From assembly GCA_034509495.1 (NCBI GenBank), contig CM067508.1, forward strand, positions 36,567,387 to 36,631,386: a stretch of DNA of 64,000 nt, written 5' to 3'. The translations under genes and the position numbers were made by a program. Shown here one piece after another: positions 20,579 to 31,999 of this stretch. Under the pieces are notes generated by a model. That model saw only the letters and a program-made list of their open reading frames with translations, was not told the origin of the DNA and ran no database searches. This DNA is from Acestrorhynchus altus (Eukaryota > Chordata > Actinopteri > Characiformes > Acestrorhynchidae). Each line of letters opens with the position of its first letter. Position 1 is the first letter of the stretch.

Positions 20579-21544
20579 GCTCAGGACACGGGAGAGAGAA
20601 GAGGAAAGGAAAGGATTTAGGAATATAAGAAGTCGGTGTCGGGATTATAAAAGAAGAAGTTTAGAAAGAAGTACAACGTTAATGAACGACAACCTGTAAT
20701 CAGAGGAGTAAAGAACAACAACAAAGAAAACAGTCGACCAACAATGAATATCTTAAGGAGAGTGAGGTAGTGCAATATAAGACTTTAAAGATCACAACAT
20801 TATTGTCTGCTTACCTTTATGAACAAAATCCCAGAAAATGTGTATTTATTATCATTATGGCCCATAAGTACAGTTATGATTCTTAAAGGGACTGAAACTG
20901 AACCCCTGAGTGACTGAAGGCGACCACCTCTGTAACACTTTAGGACCTTTTCTCTGATAGAGTTACATTAATTACAGTGAAAGAGAGATAAACTTTTGTA
21001 CATAATCACAGTCACCCTCTTTAATAGATTATATAAACTGTTCTTATAACAGTTTCATAAAGAGAAACAGATAAACTGACTGGATTTAATGATTTTAAAT
21101 GTTAACAGTTCAGTTCAAGGCTACTTTTAATACCTTAATACCACATAAGTCTGTCTATATCTTTGGGTTTACTGATTAAATCATTGATATGCTCAGCAGT
21201 AGTGATGGAAGTATTGATATTAATGATTTTTGATAATAATAATTTTTAATACATATTTTAACATTTTTATTTGCTGGTTTTATAAATAATAAACAGAGGC
21301 TGAGTGATTATGGATATATTTATTTTGTATTTTGTGTGTATCATGAACACAAAAACAGTTATCTATTATCTATCTTCAATCTCTGAAAAGTCCCGTTTAT
21401 ACATCACTAGTGACACCAACAGTATTTAGAGAGAAGAACTATGACTGAAATAAACACAGTATTTCAACCACAAATAACACTGGCTTCACACACTGAACAC
21501 ACGAGCAGCACAATAAGGTCATCAACACATGAACGGAGGAGCAG
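20579..21544. other. About 0.96 kb present upstream of LRR exon C, absent upstream of exon G
   Basis: In gene 2 the sequence GGTCAGAGAGCAG joins directly to TCTCTCTTCTC (44429-44455). In gene 1 about 0.96 kb lies between them, bounded by AGCAG on both sides. AT-rich and non-coding; it may be an insertion here or a short-homology deletion in gene 2. Confidence 0.55.
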
Positions 21545-21870
21545 ACTCTCTCTTCTCTTTAGTTTCCCACCTCTTTCAGTCTCTCCTCTAGAAGAGCCTC
21601 ATTCACAGCATCCAGCACTTCCTTAACATCTCCACCAAGAGACAATGTGTCCCAGAGAGAGAGAGACAGGAGAGCACAGGACAATCCACAGATTTATAAA
21701 AAGAGACCATATGAGACCCTGAACTAGATTAATAGTAGAGTTCATATAGACTTTAGTGTAGACGGTAATGGAGAGCAGAGAGGTCAGTAGATGGAGGGTG
21801 GACAAAGATGAGTGTGGTAGGGTGTGTTTGAGATGTCAGTGTTTCTAATGTTTCATCATTTCTCTCTCAG

Positions 21871-22044
21871 GCTGTGTGAGTGTAATCTGACAGAGAAAAG
21901 CTGTGCAGCTCTGGTCTCAGTTCTCAGCTCAAACTCCTCAAGTCTGAGAGAACTGAACCTGAGAGATAATAAACTGCAGGATTCAGGAGTGAAGCTGCTC
22001 TCTGCTGGACTGAAGAATCCACACTGTAAACTGGAGAAACTGGG
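21871..22044 (+). CDS. NLR gene 1, LRR exon C (intact)
   Basis: A 174-bp phase 2-2 exon, 58 residues, open frame. It encodes L-C-E-C-N-L-T-E-K-S-C-A-A-L-V-S-V-L, S-S-L-R-E-L-N-L-R-D-N and the standard D-S-G-V-K-L-L-S-A-G-L block. The donor is GTACGA rather than the usual GTAAGA/GTAAGT, which should weaken splicing. It begins the second A/B-like module, 5333 bp after exon A. A compound CA tract follows (22062-22150). Confidence 0.88.
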
Positions 22045-22057
22045 GTACGACCATCAT

Positions 22058-22061
<4 letters not shown>

Positions 22062-22112
<51 letters not shown>

Positions 22113-22115
22113 AGA

Positions 22116-22150
<35 letters not shown>
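22062..22150 (+). repeat. Compound (CA)n after LRR exon C
   Basis: Two CA runs separated by a short ACAGAGACAC interruption. Equivalent to the tracts after exons A and G. Confidence 0.9.
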
Positions 22151-22153
<3 letters not shown>

Positions 22154-22593
22154 ATCATGGTCTCTCTATACACTGTCAGAATAAAGTTCTGTACATTTTT
22201 CATTTCTAAGATAAACAGTATCTAAATGTTTCCTCAGAGGTAAAATAAAGTAATTAATTTCTAATAGTGAACATTAATGGAATATTAATTTCAAACTAAA
22301 TAAAAGTCCTGGAGTCAGACAGAGTGAACAATATATGCAACTTTAAAATGAAGTGCAGAGGAATGTGGTCCAGTTCTGTTCACTAAGTAAAGGTACTGAA
22401 GATGTTCTCCTAAAGGTACCATTCATCCATCCAATGATCTGCTTTTCCTGGTCAGAGACACGTTGAGTTCAGAGTAATTCTGGATACCTAGGACACAAGG
22501 CAGGACAATCCCATGGACAGAGAGCCTGTCCATCACAGGGTCCTGAGGGTACCACCTCAGTGAAAGTTTGAGACCTTTTTTCTGAGAGAGTTA

Positions 22594-23324
22594 CCATTTT
22601 TTCCAGACTATAGAGCGCACCGGAATATAAGCTGCACCTGCAAAGTTTAAAAAATACCTGGAAAGTAACATATATAAGCCGCACCAGGCTAAAAGCTGCT
22701 GATATCTACTGAACTAACAGCGTAGTTTAACTGAACATAAATGAACTGATTAGTTTCCGAACGGTGCCTGTAGCATAAAAGTAAAAGTGCTGATCAAAAA
22801 AACCAGAAAAGTTATTGATTGGTTTATTCATCATCCTCCTGCTCACTGAAACCACTGAAGTCATCTTCTTCAGTGTCACAGTTGAACACCCTCAAAAGAG
22901 CTTTGTCAGTTACTGGTACTTTTTCTGTTTCGACATCAGCGTGGCTCTCTGTGTCGCTGTCATCCCAGGGTGAAACTGGCTCTGAAGCTTGGAACCCATT
23001 GGTGATGGTAGATTCCTTCAAGCTGCTCCACACTGTTAGGATCCACTGACAGACATCAGAAAATGATGCTCTGCGCATGCGGCCAGTTTTTGTGAAGGAT
23101 TTATCGAAACAAAATTCTCTGTCGTGCCTGCTCCTTGCATGTTCTAACTGAAAATTAAAGTTTTCTTCTCTATGATTTCCAACTTTGACTTCCCACCTTT
23201 TTCACTTTCTGCTAAAGCGACCACTGGCGGGTGAAGAACAATCCACAGAAAAGACGCACCTCATTATAAGCTGCATGGTTTGAAGCGTGGAAAAAAGTAG
23301 AGGCTTATAGTCTGGAATATACGG
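22594..23324 (-). mobile_element. Pogo/Tigger-like DNA transposon, 731 bp deletion derivative
   Basis: The ends are inverted repeats: CCATTTTTTCCAGACTATA on the left and the complement of CCGTATATTCCAGACTATA on the right. They are flanked by a TA dinucleotide on each side (22592-22593 and 23325-23326). The equivalent position in gene 2 (about 42400) reads GAGAGAGTTACATTAG without the element, so the empty site is known. TA duplication and the encoded remnant point to the Tc1/mariner-pogo superfamily. Confidence 0.85.
22824..23078 (-). pseudogene. Pogo-like transposase C-terminal remnant
   Basis: An 84-codon frame. V-C-Q-W-I-L-T-V-W followed by S-T-I-T-N-G-F resembles the end of pogo/Tigger DDE transposases, where a W-x-x-I-x-x-x-x-I-x-x-G-F motif precedes an acidic tail. 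The acidic tail here ends in E-E-D-D-F-S-G-F-S-E-Q-E-D-D-E. The helix-turn-helix and DDE catalytic parts are missing, so it cannot transpose itself. Confidence 0.6.
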
Positions 23325-23556
23325 TACATTAGTTACAGTGAAGGAGAGAAAAACTTATTTCCATAAACATAATCACAGTCCCCCAATTTAATAGAGTGAA
23401 TAATCTTATAACAGTGTCATAAAGAGAAACAGACAAACTGACTAGATTTAATATGATTTCAATATTAGTATGATTTTTATGAGAACTCTTTAGGTGAGTT
23501 AATTCAAGAATAAAAGAAATCAGAATCAGCTAATAACACTAATGCTAGATGTAGCT

Positions 23557-23565
<9 letters not shown>

Positions 23566-23598
<33 letters not shown>

Positions 23599-23610
23599 GT
23601 GCGTGTGTTA
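23566..23610 (+). repeat. (TG)n upstream of LRR exon D
   Basis: TG run with TATATG interruption, about 40 bp before the exon. A normal T/C-rich stretch (TTTCTCTCTCAG) lies in between. Confidence 0.85.
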
Positions 23611-23651
23611 TAGATGTCAGTGTTTCTAATGGATCATCATTTCTCTCTCAG

Positions 23652-23825
23652 GCTGTGGGGGTGTAATTTGACAGAGAAAAGCTGTGCAGCTCTGGTCTCA
23701 GCTCTCAGCTCAAACTCCTCAAGTCTGAGAGAACTGAACCTGAGTTATAATAAACTGCAGGATTCAGGAGTGAAGCTGCTCTCTGCTGGACTGAAGAATC
23801 CACACTGTAAACTGGAGAAACTGGA
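23652..23825 (+). CDS. NLR gene 1, LRR exon D (intact)
   Basis: A 174-bp phase 2-2 exon, 58 residues, open. It encodes L-W-G-C-N-L-T-E-K-S-C-A-A-L, S-S-L-R-E-L-N-L-S-Y-N and D-S-G-V-K-L-L-S-A-G-L. The donor is GTAAGA. It is the partner of exon C in the second module (1781 bp apart, 1050 bp without the pogo element). Its 3' intron matches those of exons B and F. Confidence 0.88.
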
Positions 23826-23837
23826 GTAAGATCATCA

Positions 23838-24490
23838 TTCACACACACACACACACACTGTAAGGTTGCAGCAGTAACTAATGTAACCTACATATGAATG
23901 TTTTTAGTTTCACAGAGTTTGAGAATTAAATCCACAGAGTTTAGATTAAGAGTCTCTCTGTCACACAGTTTTTCTGTCTCAAAGGTTAAACAATGTTCTT
24001 TCAGTTCCTTAAGTGTGATTTTGAAAACAGGGTCCATTTTATCAGAACATTAAACACTGTTCACACAACCACACAGACAAGTATCAGAAAATCTCAGGTC
24101 TTTTACAGAATGAAAAACCTCATTCAGAACCGTACAGTCAGTTATAAAACCCAGTTTATCACCACATGACACACACAGGGTTCAAACACTCAGATTCTGT
24201 TTGACCCAGTTACACACTGCTGTTCTCCATCTAAACACCTCGAACGGTTCTGCTCTTCTAGTGATTCAGTCTGGCTTTGATTTTATTCAGAAATAGTTTT
24301 ATAAAAAGCATAAATAACCAAACAAGACCAGTGACACCAGTAACTCCAGTACTGCACACTGATGTAAACGTCTGTTCCATTGTTTCTCCAAAGGCTGAAC
24401 TTTGCACTGAAAATAAAAAAAGAACATGATGGCAGTGGTTGTCTCCGTCCAGTCCCATCAAACATATCCTGCAGAAAAGATAAACATGGT
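23838..24490 (+). other. NLR intron after LRR exon D
   Basis: A short CA run is followed by the intron block shared with exons B and F. No indels of the kind seen in the gene 2 copy. Non-coding. Confidence 0.8.
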
Positions 24491-24890
24491 GTAAAAGAGG
24501 GAGAGCTGGAGGCAGACGTAGGGACAAACGTTTTATTAGGAAAGGAAAACCAGAAATACAAAGTAAATGATACATGAACTACAGAAGAAAACAGACTGAG
24601 ATACCAAATAAAAAGAAATCAAAACTTAACAAACCTGGAGCACAAAACCAAAATAAAAATCTACAAACATGCCAACAGCAAACTTAAACATACACAAGGA
24701 CAGACAAAGACACTGAAACCAAAGGTCTGCTTATTCAGAGACAGAGACTAAACACACCTGGTGACGATAACGAGAGTGCAGGGTTACAAAGGAGGCACAG
24801 GTGGGAACACTGATGACAGGGCGGGGCTACGGCAGAGAGAAGACAGGAAACAGGAAAAGCACATGGCAAAACAAGACTGGACAGAACTGT
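24490..24890. mobile_element. Non-autonomous repeat, diverged relative of the 372-bp element
   Basis: It shares an ordered set of blocks with 19665-20036: TTTATTA near the start, GACAGACAAAGACA, ACACCTG, GGTTACAAA, GCACAGGTGGGAA, a GGGCGGGGC/GGGCGGAGC block and AGCACATGG. Truncated versions of its first 200 bases lie in the introns after exons B and F. No protein is encoded. Confidence 0.55.
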
Positions 24891-25098
24891 GATGCACAGT
24901 GAAATTATTTATCATTCTCACTCGTATGGAGGTGGTTTAACTTTGAAAAGAGAAATGTTGCTCAAGCATCTGAAATCTAACCACAGCTCACAATATGAAG
25001 AATATGAAAAGCTTCAGCAGTCAGCTGTTCATGACAGGCCTGAAGCAGACAATGAACCAACACGAAAACATCTTCAGCAAGCTTCAGACAGCTTATAG
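24889..25098 (+). pseudogene. Possible BED-type zinc finger fragment
   Basis: A 69-codon frame. L-L-K-H-L-K-S-N-H-S-S-Q-Y-E-E-Y resembles the end of a BED finger (x-x-L-x-x-H-L-x-x-x-H-x-x-x-Y) as found in hAT transposases and domesticated ZBED proteins. The cysteine half of the finger is not visible upstream in the same frame, so this is a fragment at best. It lies between LRR exons D and E, in intron sequence missing from gene 2. Confidence 0.35.
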
Positions 25099-25289
25099 AG
25101 AAAGTGCTTTATGACAAGAAATGCTACCATTCATATCAATTCAAAATTCAGTTAAATTCTAATTTATTTATTCAGCGCTTTTCACAACAAAGGTCACAAA
25201 GTAGCTTAACAGAGATCTGGAGTGAAGTTTCAGTTTATGTAAAGAGTACTACTGCAAAATAAATATCATTATGAAAAAATAATTGTTTT

Positions 25290-25640
25290 CTACAAGATAA
25301 ATCCAGTTTCTCAAATTATTAGAATATTTCATAAATCAAACAGATATACAGTACAGAAATGTCCAACTTCTGACAAGTATGTTCATTTAAACACTCGCTG
25401 TACTTGGTTGGGTTTATCATGAATTACTGCATCAGAGCGAATTGGCATGGAGGCAATGAACTTGACACCAAGATGTTATTAAAGGTCAGGTTGCTTTGAT
25501 AGTGACCTTCAGCAGTAAGATTAAAAACAGGTGTGGTCCACTAATGGGCACAAGGCAGGGATCCACTCACCTTCTCCAGCCCATCTAGTGGCCTAAACAC
25601 ATCAGTTCAGCAATCACTCAATCCCAGTCCAAACTTTGGA
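25290..25640 (-). mobile_element. Tc1/mariner-like transposon remnant
   Basis: The sequence resembles the complement of a fish Tc1-type transposase: a GAATTACTGCATCAGAGCG stretch, then GGCATGGAGGCAATGAAC, then CAGGTTGCTTTGATAG. It is short and decayed, without an open frame or clear inverted repeats. Assigned by recollection of common fish Tc1 sequences only. Confidence 0.45.
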
Positions 25641-26420
25641 AGGTGACGTCCATGAGAGAATAACACCTAGTGTGATGATAGTCGGCACAGGCGTCTGTTA
25701 GCCACAGTATGGGAACTGTGGTCCTTTGCTCCGAGCAGGTTTGGCTGCCTATCGTTGAAGCAATAATCGCAGTTCAAAATGAGGTATTTGCTGGCTTCAC
25801 TTGTATCGGAACAGACGTGGTTGCCTATACCCTCCTAGAGTTGGGAGCATCGCCTGTGATGTTGGGAGAGCCCTAACGGAGTTGGGTAATCGGCACTTCC
25901 AAATCAAGCGGAATACTGAGCTAAAATAATAAAAATAAAAAATAAATGAGTGGTTTTGTTTCCAAACTATGAGGTTTATCAATATTACCCCCCATCTTTA
26001 ACCACTACCTGTTCTGTACCAAAGTAAAAATCAAGTTCTACCAGATTTCTGGTATCAGTCTGCTGTATGACACTATGATGTTCATAAATCTGAAAGTTTT
26101 ATTTTATTAATTTGTGACCACAGAAGGCATAATGGAGCAGAGGCGTCAGTGGTTCTGATTCTGTCCTAATGGGCTGTGTGTGCAGTGCAGGTGATCAGTC
26201 GGGTGAAATGTAACATACTTATAGTAAAAGAGTCTGTTGTAGAGGATGTCCCCATCAGCTGTTGAAGCTAATCTCTCAGCACGGATTTAAAAGCTGAATG
26301 GAATTTGTCCATGAATTTGTCTGATAACAGATTACTTTATTTATTTCGTTTGACTGGTTTAAGGTGTGGAGTTGAGAACATAAACTTCTAACATTACATC
26401 TGCAGACTCTCTCTCTCACA
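25640..26420. other. NLR gene 1 intron, no recognised feature
   Basis: The higher-GC stretch at 25680-25925 looks transposon-derived but I cannot assign it. No splice-flanked coding segment is seen. The gene 2 copy lacks the whole 23.9-26.4 kb interval. Confidence 0.4.
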
Positions 26421-26422
26421 CA

Positions 26423-26462
<40 letters not shown>
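26423..26462 (+). repeat. (CA)n upstream of terminal LRR exon E
   Basis: CA run directly followed by GAGGATTTGATTTTTTTTTC. In gene 2 the equivalent CA run directly follows LRR exon H. Confidence 0.9.
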
Positions 26463-26465
<3 letters not shown>

Positions 26466-26515
26466 GATTTGATTTTTTTTTCCCCACTTGTAAATTTCTC
26501 TCTTTCTCTCTGCAG

Positions 26516-26618
26516 GTTATTTAACTGCAGTATTACAGAAGAAGGTCGGGCAGCTTTGGCTTCAGCTCTGAAATCAAACCCCTCACGTCAGAAAGAGCTG
26601 AATCTGATTTACAATTAA
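26516..26618 (+). pseudogene. NLR gene 1, terminal LRR exon E with in-frame TAA
   Basis: A CTCTCTCTGCAG acceptor opens a phase-2 exon encoding L-F-N-C-S-I-T-E-E-G-R-A-A-L-A-S-A-L-K-S-N-P-S, then K-E-L-N-L-I-Y-N, then a TAA stop (26616-26618). Related fish NLR exons of this class continue past this point with a P-G-E-S-G-V-K-type block. Here that block (P-G-E-S-E-V-K) is visible right after the stop. The stop therefore looks like a premature nonsense change, or an adopted new C-terminus. The same stop occurs in gene 2 (46116-46118). Confidence 0.7.
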
Positions 26619-28280
26619 CCAGGAGAATCAGAAGTGAAGGTTGTACGATTAAAGTAATTTAGTCAAATAAAAACAGTCTGAAAAATAAGTTTTTCCAGTT
26701 TGGTGGGGGAGGGGAGGGGGTTAACGTTAACATTAGGCCATAGATGAAGGGTCAAACACCACATGGTCAAGCATCTGTAATTGCTTGTGAGTGTCTGATT
26801 GTCCTTAGGGGTTGGGGAAGGACTATAAGTTGGGACAGGGTAGAATGATCTTCAGACTGGTGACTGAGGAGATTGGGAACAAGAAATAAAATCTCTCCTC
26901 TCGTCACACCTCCTGACTCTTCTTCATCTGATGGTCAAAGCAACTTCTCAATAAGGGTCAGTGGAGCATCATGATTTTGAAACATGCTAGTAATGTTTGA
27001 GTTTGACAGACTGATGCCATATTTGCTATCAGAATGTGCAGTGAAATCCAACCTGGTGAGCATGAACCCTCAGAACTTTACTGCAGTGTTTGTTTCCAGT
27101 GGGCCGATTCACACACTTTAGTAAACAATGTGGAAAGAGAAGAGATGCTGGACTGCAGGGTCACTACAGCAAGCAGAGAAATGCTGCTGTTTTCTGCATA
27201 AATGTAGAATAAAGACACTGTTTATCAGGAATGTGGAAGTGTCAAGCCATGATTCCTTAATTATTTACACATTTAATTCTAATAAGCTGTTAGAATTAGT
27301 TTGTAAATGGGCATGTAAACCATATCTGGGCAATTTTGGCCCAAAACCAAGACTTATATGTAGATGAGTATCAGACAATAGTGCTGATTGTACTGAATAA
27401 ATGTATTTTATGACACCTTTAAAGCAGATGTTCAGAACCGTCAACTCATTTTTAATACCTCCTACAGTCATACAATCTTTGATAATACTGCCAATTTTAA
27501 GTCATGGAAAGTCAATGGAGAGACTCCTTTTTTGTACTTTTTTATTACTTTTATTTTTATATTTTTTATATTTTATATATTTTACTTTTATATCTTGAGT
27601 TATTGTTATTATCATAATTTACCATTATTACTTTCATTTTATAAGAATCAACTTTTTGTTTTTATTGCCATTTAATTTGACTTATCTGTATATTTTATTC
27701 TATATTAAATGTAAATACATAAGTTTTATTCTATGTTGTGTTTGATTGTCAAGTTGTTTATGAAGCCTTTTCATTTAATTCCTCGATTAAATCTAATTCT
27801 TATTTTCTGTTTTCAATCCTTTGATTGGTGTATTTTATAACTATGCATTAACATTTGCAGATAAATGTTATGTTTGAGATGCTGCAGATATTAGTCTTTG
27901 GTCAGTGGAGTCCAAAATGTTGCATATGACCACTTAAGGTGGCCACTGTGAATGTAAGTACAAGATAAGCATTTCTAAATAAAATGTCCAGTGGGGAGTC
28001 AATGCAGGTGCTTCTTATGAGGTGGATGGATGTGACAGAATGACAGCACCACCTGGCTGTAACAGTGGTTTTACAGAAGATAAAACATTAAGATTGCTTT
28101 AGGTTTGAGATACTGAATTTTAAAGATCTTTGTCCTGATTTCATATCCACCTGGAATGGAATAATTACTGTAAAGATTCTTGCACTGGTTTGAAACCTAT
28201 TAAATACAGTGTTTTACTGCAGACATCAGTCATACAGAGCCTGAGATGATGAACGAGCCCATTTATCTGTGCACAGAGCT

Positions 28281-28316
<36 letters not shown>

Positions 28317-28860
28317 TCTGAAACAATGTCAGGTTTCTATTCCTTTCAGAAAGTACTCTTTTTACACACTTAGATATTCAGATGAGCAGGAAATACTGCT
28401 GCTCTCCTCCATATAAAATGTAGGTTTTCTAAGTCAGTGCTTTTGCAGTCACTTGGTGTTTAATGACTAATTGATGTCAGACTGATGAATATTACCATTT
28501 AGCTTGTGAGAACTAGGCATCGGTGTGCTGCATGTGCATGAACCTGCGATCAGCACCTTGCAGACAGTTACATACCTTTTCTATGCTTCATAACTTTCGG
28601 GATCAGGTAACCTGATGCACATGGCTTCTAAGACAGACTATAGAGAACAGCTAATTCACAGAATTTCCAGCTGAATTAATCCCAGTTTAAATACCGAAGC
28701 TTGCAGTGCATGTTTACTGCTCTGTCCACAAGCACTGATGCTCAACCTGAATACAGACTCTGACTGATCAGAGAGAGGGGGTGGGGGAAATGATGTCACT
28801 GACTTTGGGTTATAGAGGACAATGAGAAGGAATCCTTTTTACTCTCTTTCTTAGCAGGAG
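26619..28860. other. Downstream flank of NLR gene 1, duplicated after gene 2
   Basis: Largely collinear with 46124-48060, including GGTTGGGGAAGGACTATAAG near 26813, an AATAAA near 26886 and a (GA)n run at 28280-28307. This is the 3' part of the tandemly duplicated unit. The first few hundred bases may be 3'UTR. A region of AATAAA followed by a CT-rich stretch near 26885-26930 looks faintly like an LTR end, but no direct repeat partner was found. ORFs here (27128-27367, 27401-27598) show no domains. Confidence 0.6.
28500..28860. repeat. Dispersed block with CTGACTGATCAGAG motif, copy 1
   Basis: Contains the ACAGACTCTGACTGATCAG motif followed by a G-rich stretch. It is preceded by a GTTACATACCTTTTCTATGC-like segment and TTTACTGCTCTGTCC. 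Related copies lie at 51450-51900 and 53083-53330, and a short one at 48025-48058. Confidence 0.65.
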
Positions 28861-29488
28861 AATACTGAAACATAGATAAAACTAATTTAAAAGATTTTAT
28901 TATTTGAACTATTGTCAAGTATTCTGAAGAACTAACATCATAAATATCCTTGTCAATGTAATCACTAAATAATTCATTGCATTTTCATCTTAAAAACACG
29001 CTGGATGATCAATTTCCAACAATTTCTATTTGATCAAATTTATAGATGGTGTTTTTAGTCTTTATATAATAAAATAAAAATGATTGTGAGCACAAGTAAA
29101 TGTCAAAATCAAAGTCAGTTTATTGTCACCACTGTAACATGTACAATGATTGGAATTGCATTTACCTCAGACACAAGTTCTTTCATAATCATATAAATAT
29201 AATAAAAATGGGTCTATAGGTATTGTTTTGTGCAATTATAGTGGAACAGAGAAGCTGCAGTGTGCATGTATCACTAGTTCAACCTTCTTTAGTGTAACCA
29301 TGTTTTAATTTTTGATTAAATTCATAGAATGCTTCTCTTCATATTTACTTCCTTGTGGTATCATCAGACTTATGGCCATGTGTCTCAGACACTCTGATGA
29401 AGAAAGGGACTGAACCTCCCACAACTCCCACATCTGGCAGAGGTTTGACTGCATCCTGAGGAAGGCTGGGGACATTGAGTCTACATAG

Positions 29489-29489
<1 letters not shown>
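28861..29489. other. Intergenic, AT-rich, no gene seen
   Basis: Includes a short segment (29105-29170) resembling common teleost repeats with TCAGTTTATTGTCACC. No open frame with recognisable content. Confidence 0.5.

Positions 29490-29538
<49 letters not shown>
29490..29538 (+). repeat. (TG)n microsatellite
   Basis: Uninterrupted TG run in intergenic sequence. Confidence 0.9.
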
Positions 29539-29541
<3 letters not shown>

Positions 29542-29669
29542 TTCAGGAAGAGCTGTACTCACCTATACCTGCAGCCAAGTGTCTGTTGTTTTAGTGTGAC
29601 TTCATTATTATGATTGGGTGGTTGGATGTCCCTGTAATGTGGAAGAGACAGTGTAAACTCAGTGAGCTA

Positions 29670-30290
29670 CAGTGCATCTGGAAAGTATTCACAGAGCTTC
29701 ACTTTCTGCACATTATGTTACAGTCTTATTCCAAAATGGATTACATTTATTTCCCCCTCGATTCTACACATAATACCCCTCAAAGACGAAGTTTGAAGTT
29801 TTGTGCAAATCTTTGCACATTCGTAAAAATATAAAACAGAAATGTAAATAAATTCTAACATATAACATGCCATAAGTATTCACAGCCTTTGCTCAAACCT
29901 TTTAATACAGAGACCATACAAAAACCATCAAGTTTCCAACCTTCTGGCTTTAAAGCAATAAAGAAATATCATTGTTGTAGCCAGTCACAGTTGTGTTTTT
30001 AGATCAAGTAGGGGACAAAAATATAAGGAAAATATGTTGGAATCGTGAGAAAAACACTGAACTATTTCTTTTGTTGCTGCCTCTGGCTGTAACAGCCTGG
30101 GCTGAACTAACACTCCATCAATCCGTCTCTAACTGTCTCTTATTGTTGTTCCCAGATCAGCTCTGCAGGTTGGAGCCTCATCATTGAGCATTTTCTTTCA
30201 TTTCCACCAGGCATTTTCAACTGGACTGAGATCTGGATTGAGATTTGCAGCCCCTGCAAGGCACTTTAAATGTCTTTTTTGAGCGTTTCC
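29670..30290 (-). mobile_element. Tc1-like DNA transposon remnant
   Basis: Starts CAGTGCATCTGGAAAGTATT, the inverted-repeat start of a common vertebrate Tc1 family, and continues with CAGTCTTATTCCAAAATGGA and AAGTATTCACAGCCTTTGCTC. Further on, CAACTGGACTGAGATCTGGA matches the antisense of the transposase region in decayed form. No open transposase and no second inverted repeat; a 5' fragment. Confidence 0.7.
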
Positions 30291-31194
30291 CATCCCTTTG
30301 CACTTTGGCCAGAGGCTTCATCCACACTACTGTGGTTGGTGTGGAACAACAGATAACAGATCACACCACCAGAGCCTGCACCAACCAGAGTGTAAGTTTT
30401 ACAGTGTAAGTTCTGTTAGTGTAACACTAACAGCTTCACAATATCATATTTAAACCTCATGGACATAAAACAACATGCTTGTGCACTGATTTATGATGGT
30501 TTCCTAAACTCTAATCTTAAAGTCAATCTTAAAAACATCAGTATCATGGATTGGCAGGTAGTGATACTGTGTTCGTGGGCTCCAAAGCACTTTATTTTGA
30601 CAGTGGCGTCCCAAGTGTAGATCCCTTTAGGCCTCCGTTACAGATGAACGGTACGGTTAGGACTTTTATTTTGACAGCGGCGTCCCAAGCGTGCATTTCA
30701 GTCGATTTGAAAAGTTTTGATTTGTGGAATCTTGATGCTGCCCCTGCTGGTGAAGTCTGTATTGTCATACCTTTCCGGAGATCACAGTGCAGCTTCCAGA
30801 CTGTTTATTAAACTCAGGGTTCCTCAGTCTGACTCAGAGGAACATCAACGTCCCCCAGAACGATCTCCTTCTCCACCATTCCCAGTTCACTGCAGAGTCA
30901 CAGAACTGCTGTAGGAAAGGTGCTCCTTCTGGTTCTAAGCACAGATTGTCATTCTCTTCCCTAATAAATGATCCTCCTGCTGCACTGAGACTAGACAGAC
31001 CTGTTTTATTCTTCTGATCTTTAGTCTGATGTTGGTTTAAGGGTGAAAAGTGTTTGTACATTTTCAGTCCTGAGAGTTTATCGTTCCTGGGTAAATGTTC
31101 TGTTACAGTTTATTTTCTCTAAATTTGGTTTGATGAAGATTTATTTTCCTTTTCAAACATGTTATGATCTGGCATTGATAAATCTGTATTTTAT
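30291..31194. other. Intergenic; contains a duplicated TTTATTTTGACAG-type repeat
   Basis: At 30580-30780 a segment with CTTTTATTTTGACAG occurs in two tandem versions and ends CCCCTGCTGGTGAAGTCTGT. A relative lies at 32820-33175. It is probably an old mobile element of unknown class. The ORFs at 30551-30811, 30717-30914 and 30787-31017 overlap in different frames and have no domain. Confidence 0.45.
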
Positions 31195-31569
31195 TTGTTG
31201 GGTTTGAACATTAGTGTTGATATTTCAGGTCTGGAGTTTTGTACTGGAACAAGTTTTCTAATTTATAAAACATCATTTTATCTCCAGACCGTGTCTGACT
31301 CCACTCTCTATATGTTCAGTGAAAGCAGTATCAGGTTAAATCAGGTTCAGTTCAACAGTAGACAACTGGAGCTGATCAGGGAAAACAGACCCACCCTCAG
31401 GATCATTACTAACAACAGTCCCTCTGGGCTGAAGCAGGACTGCATAAACACATCTTCAACACTGTGCTCATATTTGTTCCCTATTGCCCTCCTCCTGATC
31501 ATGTGTCACTGTGTTTACCTCTCTCATGCTCTCCTCTGCTCCTCCTCACACACACACTCCTCTGGATAA
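31195..31569 (+). other. Unassigned 124-codon open frame
   Basis: I do not recognise the protein. It has a hydrophobic stretch near its C-terminus (about residues 88-112, L-F-P-I-A-L-L-L-I). Part of the underlying DNA (from about 31450) is repeated at 35570-35690 with the frame broken, which argues against selection for coding. Probably chance. Confidence 0.2.
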
Positions 31570-31968
31570 TATGATCAGTGGAGGTGTGTATCACTCTGGA
31601 TTTCAGGTAAGATGTCTCCTAAAACCAGTAAATTTATCAGGGGATTCAGGAAGATGTTAACATGACTGCGAGAGTTTATTATTATTTATTCACTATTATT
31701 TTCATTACACCAATACAGGTGTATGCCTTTACAATGACATACTGTTAGACTACTTCTCTGTGCAGTTGAAGACACAGATAAAAAGAATAGAAACAGTATA
31801 CACAGACACAACCTGAGATAGATCAGAAATACAGCCAACAAGACAATATAAGTACAATATACTCAACACAAATTTGCATAAATAGAAATTTGTGCATGAA
31901 AGCTAGAGTGGAATTAAGGTGCAGCTACTAAACCAATAAAATTCACTGCATCATTTACAGTTTAGGGT

Positions 31969-31999
<31 letters not shown>

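Noticed and set aside
22819..23049. Ser-rich + strand frame
   Set aside because: Shadow of the pogo-like transposase remnant on the opposite strand.
25740..25925. Higher-GC segment considered as a tRNA-derived or structural RNA
   Set aside because: No cloverleaf or Pol III box arrangement could be made out by eye.
26880..26960. Possible LTR end (AATAAA followed by CT-rich sequence)
   Set aside because: No second LTR, primer binding site or retroviral gene was found; the segment is part of the duplicated NLR flank.
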